A stretch of DNA of 9,658 nucleotides from contig CANFJD010000082.1 in assembly GCA_947447315.1 (NCBI GenBank), positions 1-9,658 of the forward strand, in the 5' to 3' direction. Source of the stretch: Fimbriimonadaceae bacterium (GTDB lineage: Bacteria > Armatimonadota > Fimbriimonadia > Fimbriimonadales > Fimbriimonadaceae). A model generated the notes under the pieces. That model was not told the origin of the DNA. It saw nothing but the letters and a program-made list of their open reading frames with translations, and did not search any database. Positions 1 to 6,030 of this stretch are shown piece after piece; position 1 is the stretch's first letter, and each line of letters starts with the position of its first letter. The position numbers and the translations under genes were made by a program.

Positions 1-1199
1 AAGACGCTCGGTTAGCCGAAGTTGCGAAGCGTCAAGAGCAGGAAATCGCCAAGATGGACGAATTTGTCCGGCGATTCATGAACTCTCAGCGCACAGCACA
101 GGCGCGGGGTCGGCAAAAGCTGATGAACCGACTGATCGAGAGCAAGGTGGAAGCTCCCAAAAGCGATCGGCAGATGAAAGGCGGCTTTGGCACGGCCGCC
201 CGGTCGGGCGATATCGTGGTGGAGACCGACCGACTGGCGATCGGCTATCCGGGAAAAGACCTCAAGACCAGCATCGACTGGATTGTCCGCAATGGCGAGC
301 GCTGGGGCGTGATTGGCGAGAACGGAGCCGGTAAATCGACTTTGGTGAAGACCGTGATGGGTCGGTTGGATTCTTTGGGCGGGATGGCGAAATTGGGAAG
401 CAACGTCATTGCTGGTTACTTTGACCAGGACACCAGCGACCTGGACCCCGATGATTCTCCGCTAGATGCCCTCATATGGGACCTGGACTTGAAACCGGCC
501 GAAGCCCGCGATTTGCTGGCCCGCTTCCTGATCACTGGGGACGATGTTTACCGACCGATAAAGACCATGAGCGGCGGCGAAAAGAACAAGCTCATGCTTG
601 CGCGGTTGACTCACCTGAACCCAAACCTGCTGGTGCTGGACGAACCCACCAACCACCTGGATATGGCGAGCCGAGAGGCTTTGGGCCAAGTCATCAAGGA
701 GTTTAAGGGAACCCTGATCGTGGTTAGCCACGACCGCTGGCTGCTTCGACTGGTGGCAGACCACATTCTGGACGTCCGCAAAGATGGCGTTCAAAAATAC
801 GAAGGCACCTACGATGAGTATCGCCGCTGGGCTTCGACGGGCAAAATCGACGCCAAGAAGATCCTGAGCGATACGCCAAAGACGTCTCCCAAACCAACCG
901 TTGCGAAAAAACCGGTTGAACCCGCGGCTCCCGGGCTTACCCCGCGCGAACTGAGTAAGGAAATTCAGCGCGTGCAAAAGCTCGTCGCGGACACCGAACG
1001 ACTCATTTCGGACTGCGAAGAAAATTTGAAGGAGATTGAAAATGAGTTGGCAAATCTATCTCCCGACGCCAACGTCTTCAATCTGACTCGAGAACACGGC
1101 GAAGTTCAGGTTCAGCTGGCGGAGGCGATGAAGCTGTGGGAAGATTCCTCGTTGCGGGTGGAACAGCTCATCGCGCAACGCGATGGCGTCGCCGTTTAA
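1..1199 (+). CDS. ABC-F family ATPase, C-terminal part (5' end outside window)
   Basis: This is a soluble ABC-F protein of the translation factor / antibiotic-resistance ATPase group (Uup, EttA, YdiF type). Members have two ABC domains and no membrane segments, and most act on the ribosome. The frame is open from base 3 with no stop, and the codons before the first ATG at 54 continue a typical inter-ABC linker, so the start is upstream of the window. Counting from that ATG, residues 1-45 are the charged helical linker. The second ABC domain has Walker A GENGAGKST (88-96), a Q-loop near Q125, signature MSGGE (172-176), Walker B LLVLDEPTNHLD (192-203) and the switch histidine in VVSHDRW (H225). 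Residues about 265-295 are a Lys/Pro/Ala-rich spacer. Residues 296-378 are a predicted coiled-coil C-terminal extension, as in Uup-type members. All catalytic residues of this half are present. The exact subfamily cannot be fixed without the first half. Confidence 0.95.
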   Translation, partial: DARLAEVAKRQEQEIAKMDEFVRRFMNSQRTAQARGRQKLMNRLIESKVEAPKSDRQMKGGFGTAARSGDIVVETDRLAIGYPGKDLKTSIDWIVRNGERWGVIGENGAGKSTLVKTVMGRLDSLGGMAKLGSNVIAGYFDQDTSDLDPDDSPLDALIWDLDLKPAEARDLLARFLITGDDVYRPIKTMSGGEKNKLMLARLTHLNPNLLVLDEPTNHLDMASREALGQVIKEFKGTLIVVSHDRWLLRLVADHILDVRKDGVQKYEGTYDEYRRWASTGKIDAKKILSDTPKTSPKPTVAKKPVEPAAPGLTPRELSKEIQRVQKLVADTERLISDCEENLKEIENELANLSPDANVFNLTREHGEVQVQLAEAMKLWEDSSLRVEQLIAQRDGVAV

Positions 1200-1235
1200 A
1201 CTAGTCGATCGCGTTCGGCAAGATCAGGCATTGTC

Positions 1236-1267
1236 GCTTGGTCTTCCGAGCACGTAAAACATGTTTT
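1236..1267 (+). terminator. Possible weak terminator / palindrome after the ABC-F gene
   Basis: A six-pair stem with a TCTT loop lies 37 bases after the ABC-F stop: GCTTGG (1236-1241) and CCGAGC (1246-1251), with one G-U pair. It is followed by the perfect 12-base palindrome AAAACATGTTTT (1256-1267). The T run is short and separated from the stem, so intrinsic termination would be weak at best. The palindrome could instead be a protein-binding site. Confidence 0.25.
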
Positions 1268-1394
1268 GCCGCTGACCGGTCCGTGACGAATACAGTCCCA
1301 AGTGGCCCCCAACCGTAAACCTTCGGCTACAAGGTCAGAGCCTTAACTCAGCATTTCCCTCGGGCACTCCGGTGAACGATTCCAACCCAGCTGG

Positions 1395-1739
1395 CTATTT
1401 TTGAATAACCTTGACCGCCTGCGCTCCTGCCGCTTCAGCCGCGGGTCTACTCTGGTCACCGTTTTCCGGCAAGATCACTAACCGCCTCGTGAGCGATGGC
1501 CGCTGAACCAACCAATATTTGGTATCAACTTCCCACCCGGCCGATGGCACCATGAGTTCGGATAAACGGGTAATCATGGATGCGCAGCAGATCATCCGAT
1601 CATGTTGCGTTAGCTTGCCAGATTTGGTGGTTGCGTAGCGGGCAACATCAGCCGGACGGTCACCATCTTCGTGGTCTTCGACACCTCGGATGAATCGTCC
1701 ATTTGGGCAGACCACGGCGATCAAACGTTCACGAAACAC
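1395..1739 (-). CDS. Doubtful small hypothetical protein, 114 aa
   Basis: This reverse-strand ORF starts at a GTG placed immediately after an in-frame TAA and ends at TAG. A weak AGG lies nine bases before the GTG. The composition is protein-like (LIAVVCPNGRFIRG near the start, KYWLVQRPSLTRRLVILPE in the second half, and a small Ala-rich tail), but I recognise no family, membrane segment or signal peptide. After the TAG the same frame stays open for only another 19 codons. It may be a remnant of a longer decayed gene, a real short protein, or chance. No neighbour gives it a role. Confidence 0.25.
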   Translation of the reverse strand: MFRERLIAVVCPNGRFIRGVEDHEDGDRPADVARYATTKSGKLTQHDRMICCASMITRLSELMVPSAGWEVDTKYWLVQRPSLTRRLVILPENGDQSRPAAEAAGAQAVKVIQK

Positions 1740-1844
1740 TTATGATCGCCTTGCCGAGGCGGAAGGAAATCACCGTCGAAAAGCAATCGGTTTAGGGAAG
1801 GACAGTGTTCGCGACCCTTTCGGCACCATCAAACGGAAAGGTAT

Positions 1845-1877
1845 CGATCTATATTCGTTGCACTTATACATAGATCG
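1845..1877. repeat. Inverted repeat CGATCTAT/ATAGATCG
   Basis: A perfect 8-base inverted repeat, with arms 1845-1852 and 1870-1877, is separated by 17 bases. It sits about 220 bases before the kinase ATG in an AT-rich stretch. The arms are short and no T run follows, so an operator-like site is as likely as a hairpin. It could also be chance. Confidence 0.3.
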
Positions 1878-2032
1878 TTTCACACGTTGAATGATTCCCG
1901 GTCATTTTGCAAGGATCGGAGCTTTTTTGTGTCGAGTGAAAAGAACTATTGAATTACTTAGCGAATATCAGGTTTCAGCAACACCCTTTAGCAACTCGGA
2001 TTCTTCAACATAACCTACTTGAATGTGGAAAC

Positions 2033-2072
2033 TATATTGTTTCGACTTTTCCGATGGTTTGGTATATTGTTT
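2033..2072 (+). promoter_or_regulatory. Candidate promoter region with TATATTGTTT direct repeat
   Basis: The 10-base sequence TATATTGTTT occurs exactly at 2033-2042 and again at 2063-2072, 30 bases apart, which is close to three helical turns. The second copy supplies a -10-like TATATT (2063-2068) about 25 bases before the ATG at 2094. No good -35 hexamer is visible at the usual distance. The ATG has a GGGG run (2082-2085) eight bases upstream as a weak ribosome binding site. The placement suits a promoter or regulator site for the kinase gene, but the assignment rests on motif likeness only. Confidence 0.3.
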
Positions 2073-2093
2073 TTTCTTTCCGGGGCTAAAACA

Positions 2094-2222
2094 ATGAACA
2101 ATCATCCGGATACGAGCCGTAATTTCGGTGCGAGCCAGCCAGCGAATTCCGGCGATCAGTCTGGTATTAATCAGCTATCCGACTCCCCCACCCAGGCCCT
2201 GCAAACGCAAATCGATGAATAA
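2094..2222 (+). pseudogene. Fragment 1 of the broken kinase: polar N-terminal linker
   Basis: There are 42 codons from ATG 2094 to TAA 2220-2222, rich in Asn, Ser, Gln and Asp, with no domain. The last residues (ALQTQIDE) lead directly into LELQHQLNAM after the stop. This resembles the helical Gln/Leu/Asn-rich linker that joins CheR to the following PAS in CheB-CheR-PAS proteins. The stop could derive from CAA or GAA by one base change. An alternative TTG start at 2019 would add 25 hydrophobic residues. Confidence 0.5.
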
Positions 2223-2639
2223 GTGCGATTCAATCTTGAATTGCAGCATCAGCTGAATGCGATGGAGATCCCATCCTTGTTCGCTGACCGCGAGTTACTC
2301 ATTCAGCGGTTCACCCTGTCCGCCTCCAAACTCTTCAACCTCTTGCCGACCGATATTGGGTCAGCGCTCAACATCCTTGCTCCGAGACTGGAATATCTTG
2401 CCCTCCCAGACGATGTCGCCCGGGCACGGGACGAATTTTGCCCCGTTCATCGCGACGTCCAGATCGGTGATCGTTGGTATTTAACAAGAATCATCCCGGA
2501 CCGAAATCTCGACGGTGAATTTTCCGGCGTAATTATTATTTCCTTAGACACAACAGATCAGAAAGAGTCAGAGGTTGCCCTTCGCGCCAGTGAGGAGCGC
2601 GCCGCCTTCGTCCGCGAAAGCAGCGGCGTCGGGTTTTGA
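2223..2639 (+). pseudogene. Fragment 2 of the broken kinase: CheR-associated type PAS domain
   Basis: There are 138 codons between the first and second in-frame stops. About residues 14-118 match the PAS domain that follows CheR in chemotaxis-like fusion proteins: LFADRELLIQRFT, then KLFNLLPTDIG, then RWYLTRIIPDR and GVIIISLDTTDQKE. The codon after the TAA is GTG, so re-initiation is conceivable, but no ribosome binding site distinct from the coding context is visible. The last residues (EERAAFVRESSGVGF) are the beginning of the next PAS domain, which is cut by TGA 2637-2639. Confidence 0.6.
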
Positions 2640-2879
2640 TATGGTGACTGGCCATTTAATCTGCTGCAATGGGATGATTTGGTAAAAACCCATTTCCGCT
2701 TACCGCCCGATGCTCCCGTAACGATCGATACCTTTTACGAGCGTATCCACCCGAATGACCGAGAACCGACTCGTAACGCCATTGAACGGAGCATTACCGA
2801 TCGCACTCCCTACGATACAGAATTTCGGACGCTTCACCCATTCACCGGAGCCGAAACCTGCGTGCGGGCGATCGGGTGA
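2640..2879 (+). pseudogene. Fragment 3 of the broken kinase: core of second PAS domain
   Basis: This piece lies between two TGA codons and holds most of a PAS_3-type fold: YGDWPFNLLQWDDLV, PPDAPVTIDTFYERIHPNDR, then TPYDTEFRT and RAIG. The family normally continues GVGFWY at the left break and AIGRTFY at the right break. The two TGA codons therefore sit where Trp (TGG) and Arg (CGA) are expected, each one transition away. The first in-frame initiation-type codon is TTG at 2679, which would omit the first strand. It is not a plausible gene alone. Confidence 0.6.
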
Positions 2880-2927
2880 ACCTTTTACGCTGAGGACGGG
2901 ACACCAATCCGGTTTGACGGCATCACG

Positions 2928-4910
2928 ATGGATGTGACCAACCAGAACCGCGCGGAGCAAGAGCTATCGCACCTCGCCGCCGAATCCGACCGTCAGCGTC
3001 GCCTCTACGAAACAATCCTTTCGAGTACCCCCGATTTTGTTTACGTTTTTAGCCTCGATCACAAGGTTATCTACGCGAACGACGCACTGATCAAGATGTG
3101 GGGACGTGGCTACGATGGAGCGATTGGGAAATCGTTTCTAGAAATCGGTTACGAACCTTGGCACGCCGAAATGCATTGTCGCGAGATTGATCAAGTTCGC
3201 GCAAGCAAACAACCGATCCGGGGCGAAGTACCCTACACTGGCACCTCGGGAAGGCGGGAATATGAATACATTTTTGTCCCCGTGATTGGCTCCGATGGAG
3301 AGGTGGAAGCGGTCGCTGGAACCACGCGCGATGTGACGGACAGGAAGGATACGGTCGATCAGCTTCGTCGGAACCACGATACATTTTTCGCCCTCATCCA
3401 GAACAATCCATTCGGTGTGTACGCCGTTGACGCCGACTTCCGGTTACGACAGGTGAGTTTGGGGGCACAAAAGGCGTTTGAATCCGTCGATCCGCTATTG
3501 GGCCGGGATTTTGCCGAGGTCGTGCAATGTATTTGGCCCGAGCCGTTTGCCTCAGAAGTGATCGCCCACTTTCGAAATACGTTAGAGACTGGCATCCCGT
3601 ATTCATCACTCAGCACCACCCAAAGACGATCCGATACCGATGCAGTCGAGGCGTATGACTGGCGGATCGAGCGCGTTAACCTGCCCGATGGTCGATTTGG
3701 CTTCGTTTGCTATTTCTACGACCTCAGCGAACGCCAGCGATGGGAGGCAACGCTGCGGGAAAGTGAAGACCGTCTGCGGTTGGCAACCGAAGCCGCCGAA
3801 CTAGGAATATGGACTTGGCGACCGGACATAGACCAGGTTGCTTGGGAAAATGATCGGCCGCGCCAGATACTAGACATACCGCACACCGATCCACCGGTGA
3901 CGACCGCGCAGTTCAAGGCAAATTTTTTACATCCCGACGACCTTGAATCATTCGATGATGCATTGGATCGCACGATCCAGTTTCAAGTGCCACTGAATTA
4001 TCAATGCCGAATTCTTCGGCCCGGCGGACAAATTCGATGGATAGAGTTCACCGGTCGCGTGGAAGACACTGAGGGTCTCATCCAAATCATTGGGACCGTG
4101 CAGGACATCACGGATTACACCCTGGCACTGGAAGAGCTCAAACGGGCAGATCGGCGAAAGGACGAATTCTTAGCCACCCTCGCCCACGAATTACGAAATC
4201 CACTCTCGCCTATTCGCAGCGGCCTCGAGTTGATGAGCATCGCTAATTACTCACCCGACGCGGTGGAGGAGGCAAGCCGCATCATCGATCGACAGCTCCA
4301 TCACTTGGTTCGCCTCGTGGACGATTTGATGGACGTAAGCCGCGTAAACAGCGGCAAATTGAACCTACAAAAAGAACGCGTGAATCTGGCTACCGTCATT
4401 GCGATCGCGGTTGAGTCGAGTCGGCCATTAATTGAGCAAATGGGCCATACACTTTCTGTCGCCTTACCAAGTCAACCGGTCTTGGTTGATGTGGACCAAA
4501 CCCGGCTGGCGCAAGTGTTCTCGAACTTGCTCAATAACGCCGCAAAATACACCGAGCGGGGTGGTCACATTTGGCTAGTCGCTCAGGCAAACGGCTCGGA
4601 CGTTTCAGTGTCAATACGAGACTCGGGGATTGGGATGACGGAGGATCAACTCCCCCATGTCTTCGACATGTTCTCGCAGGTGAAAAGTGCACTGACGCGT
4701 GCCCAGGGAGGATTGGGGATCGGCCGCATGCTCGTTCAGCGATTAGTCAAGATGCACGGAGGCACGGTTACGGCTACCAGCGCCGGACTCGGTCGGGGAT
4801 CAGAATTCGTGGTTCACCTACCGGGTGCCATCCAGTTCGTATCGTCTGCGGCCACCGTCAACGCCAACGTCGATTTGGCCGCACCGCCGGCTCGTTTCTT
4901 GGTCGTCTAA
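2928..4910 (+). CDS. PAS domain sensor histidine kinase (largest intact piece of the broken hybrid kinase)
   Basis: This 660-residue ORF would autophosphorylate on histidine in response to a signal sensed by its PAS domains. It has PAS domains at about residues 22-140, 148-270 and 282-398, then HisKA (about 409-475) with H420 in TLAHELRNPL. HATPase_c (about 520-632) follows with the N box NLLNNAAKY (533-541), G1 box DSGIGM (565-570), the F-box region VFDMF (578-582) and G2 box GGLGIGR (594-600). Arg600 stands where I expect Leu in close relatives (GIGLxLV), a possible damaging change. The ATG at 2928 lies in the middle of a PAS-to-PAS junction and has no visible Shine-Dalgarno sequence, so it is probably an internal Met rather than a real start. 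Even so, a protein made from here would be a complete soluble kinase lacking only its receiver. The C-terminus RFLVV is beta1 of the receiver, cut off by TAA 4908. Confidence 0.6.
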   Translation: MDVTNQNRAEQELSHLAAESDRQRRLYETILSSTPDFVYVFSLDHKVIYANDALIKMWGRGYDGAIGKSFLEIGYEPWHAEMHCREIDQVRASKQPIRGEVPYTGTSGRREYEYIFVPVIGSDGEVEAVAGTTRDVTDRKDTVDQLRRNHDTFFALIQNNPFGVYAVDADFRLRQVSLGAQKAFESVDPLLGRDFAEVVQCIWPEPFASEVIAHFRNTLETGIPYSSLSTTQRRSDTDAVEAYDWRIERVNLPDGRFGFVCYFYDLSERQRWEATLRESEDRLRLATEAAELGIWTWRPDIDQVAWENDRPRQILDIPHTDPPVTTAQFKANFLHPDDLESFDDALDRTIQFQVPLNYQCRILRPGGQIRWIEFTGRVEDTEGLIQIIGTVQDITDYTLALEELKRADRRKDEFLATLAHELRNPLSPIRSGLELMSIANYSPDAVEEASRIIDRQLHHLVRLVDDLMDVSRVNSGKLNLQKERVNLATVIAIAVESSRPLIEQMGHTLSVALPSQPVLVDVDQTRLAQVFSNLLNNAAKYTERGGHIWLVAQANGSDVSVSIRDSGIGMTEDQLPHVFDMFSQVKSALTRAQGGLGIGRMLVQRLVKMHGGTVTATSAGLGRGSEFVVHLPGAIQFVSSAATVNANVDLAAPPARFLVV

Positions 4911-5264
4911 GACAATTCCGATGTGGCCTACGTCCTCACAAAACTGTTGCGGATGCAGGGAAACACGGTTCTTGCGGTCGGAACGGGCGAAGAAGCCATC
5001 ACCGCGGTCGGTGAGTTCCAGCCCGACGTGATTCTGCTCGACATCGGGTTTCCGGAAATGAGTGGCTACGAAACTTGCCGGATAATCCGGGAGTTACCCG
5101 GCGGCCAAGACATTTTAATCATCGCCCAATCCGGCTGGGGGAGCCCCAGCGACCGCCGGCAATCACGCGAAGCCGGATTCGACCACCACCTGGTGAAACC
5201 GGTGGAGATGAAGACTCTTCTCAAGCTAGTCGAAGAATCCGGCCGCGCAACGTCGCGAGATTAA
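4911..5264 (+). pseudogene. Receiver (response regulator) domain, missing its first strand
   Basis: The frame of the kinase continues past TAA 4908 into a CheY-like receiver of about 115 residues; the first in-frame start-type codon is GTG 4923. The phospho-acceptor Asp is in VILLDIGFPEMSG (codon 5040-5042), the conserved Ser/Thr position is in IIAQSGWG, and the conserved Lys is in HLVKPVE (codon 5196-5198). The beta1 strand and the acidic pair (expected LVVEDN, seen as LVV-stop-DN) are split by the stop. A separately translated protein would therefore lack part of the Mg2+ site and is unlikely to be phosphorylated normally. Its TAA overlaps that of the convergent TerC gene. Confidence 0.65.
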
Positions 5265-6022
5265 GCGTGGTGTTTACGCACTCTTAAGTTCAGCATCTCC
5301 ACTCCCACGGCAAATGCCATGCTGAAGTAGATATACGCCTTGGGGATGCCCTGTTCGAACCCTTCCGCGATCAGCGAGACGCCGATGAGGATGAGGAACG
5401 ATAGGGCCAGGACCTTAATGGTCGGATGCTTCTCAACGAAGCCCGCGATGGGGCCGGAGTAGAGAAGCATAAAGCCAACCGCAATCACGACGGCGAGAAT
5501 CATGATGGCGACTTCGCTGACCATGCCAACGGCAGTGATGACCGAGTCAATGGAAAAGACAACGTCTAGAAGCAAGATCTGCGTTAAGATTGCGGAAAGC
5601 ATGGGCTTAACCGTGGCGTCATGGGATTCATCTTGCCCTTCTAACTTGTGGTGAATTTCCTTGACCGCCTTGTAGATTAAGAAGGCACCGCCAGCAATCA
5701 AGATGATGTCTCGCCAGCTGACCTCGGCCGCGTGCTTAGCATGCTCGGCGTCACCCGGGAACGGGAATGGCAGCGTGAAGACCGGCTCCGTCAGGTGCAC
5801 GATCCATGCGGCGCTCATTACCAGCAACACACGGGAAATGAGCGCCACCAACAGGCCTAGCTTACGCGCCCGTTCCCGCTCTTCCGGAGTCGGCAGCTTG
5901 CCCGCCAGGATGCTAATGAAGATGATGTTATCAATCCCCAGCACGATCTCCAGCGCCGTAAGCGTTAGCAGGCCCAACCACGCAGACCCGCTACTCAGCC
6001 AGTTGAAATGTTCAGCGAGCAT
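5261..6022 (-). CDS. TerC family integral membrane protein (probable metal ion exporter)
   Basis: This 253-residue protein belongs to the TerC/Alx/YkoY family, whose studied members export Mn2+ or act in metallation of secreted proteins. About seven membrane segments are visible, near residues 13-35, 55-78, 104-122, 143-165, 170-190, 202-220 and 228-246. The two family hallmark motifs sit in membrane segments: EIVLGIDNIIF (25-35) and DVVFSIDSV (153-161), with acidic residues E25, D31, D153 and D159. His-rich stretches lie in the loop at 93-97 (HAKHA), at 124-135 and at the very C-terminus (KHHA). It starts 8 bases after the stop of the VPS10-type gene on the same strand, so the two are probably co-transcribed. 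No strong Shine-Dalgarno is seen before the ATG. Its TAA shares bases with the stop of the convergent kinase frame. The transported ion is inferred from the family. Confidence 0.93.
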   Translation of the reverse strand: MLAEHFNWLSSGSAWLGLLTLTALEIVLGIDNIIFISILAGKLPTPEERERARKLGLLVALISRVLLVMSAAWIVHLTEPVFTLPFPFPGDAEHAKHAAEVSWRDIILIAGGAFLIYKAVKEIHHKLEGQDESHDATVKPMLSAILTQILLLDVVFSIDSVITAVGMVSEVAIMILAVVIAVGFMLLYSGPIAGFVEKHPTIKVLALSFLILIGVSLIAEGFEQGIPKAYIYFSMAFAVGVEMLNLRVRKHHA

Positions 6023-6030
6023 GCTTAATT

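Larger units (their letters stand above)
1200..2093. other. Long intergenic region with no convincing gene
   Basis: About 890 bases separate the ABC-F gene from the first ATG of the broken kinase. I see no tRNA or other RNA gene and no protein I recognise. The visible content is a weak hairpin and an AAAACATGTTTT palindrome just after the ABC-F stop, one doubtful 114-codon reverse ORF (1395-1739), an 8-base inverted repeat (1845-1877), and an AT-rich stretch with a repeated TATATTGTTT motif before the kinase. The size and lack of clear coding signal fit either a decayed gene or the scar of lost sequence next to the degraded kinase. That reading is inference. Confidence 0.6.
2094..5264 (+). 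pseudogene. Multi-PAS hybrid histidine kinase/response regulator, broken by four in-frame stops
   Basis: One reading frame of about 1,056 codons encodes a complete hybrid sensor kinase, but it contains TAA at 2220, TGA at 2637, TGA at 2877 and TAA at 4908, with no change of frame. The domain order is: a 42-residue polar N-terminal stretch, PAS1 of the type seen in CheR-PAS proteins (about 2253-2575), PAS2 of PAS_3 type (about 2592-2945), PAS3 (about 2990-3345), PAS4 (about 3370-3735), PAS5 of PAS_3 type (about 3770-4120), HisKA with phospho-acceptor His (codon 4185-4187), HATPase_c (about 4485-4825) and a receiver domain with Asp codon 5040-5042. The stops fall inside the linker, PAS2 (twice) and receiver strand beta1, so they cannot be gene boundaries. 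The start at 2094 was preferred over the TTG at 2019 because the residues between (LFRLFRWFGILFFL) are AT-rich and look non-coding. No membrane segment follows, so this would be a soluble cytoplasmic sensor. Pseudogene status is the simplest reading. Sequencing error or readthrough are less likely alternatives. Confidence 0.85.

Noticed and set aside
462..977. 171-codon ORF on the - strand
   Set aside because: It lies opposite the ABC-F catalytic domain and is explained by that gene's codon use.
1300..1400. tRNA-like string near ggtcagagccttaactcag
   Set aside because: No acceptor stem, anticodon arm or T-arm consensus can be folded on either strand.
1690..1890. 66-codon + strand ORF
   Set aside because: It overlaps the doubtful reverse ORF, has Arg/Lys-rich random-looking sequence and no ribosome binding site; not supportable as a gene.
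1889..1926. AATGA/TCATT hairpin and later T run as a terminator
   Set aside because: The stem is only five A/T-rich pairs and the T run lies well downstream; there is no convincing + strand gene ending just before it.
2094..5264. Alternative genetic code explaining the in-frame stops
   Set aside because: ABC-F, TerC, the propeller protein and the oxidoreductase all end in TAA at natural domain ends, and one TGA replaces a likely Trp while the other replaces a likely Arg, so no single reassignment fits.
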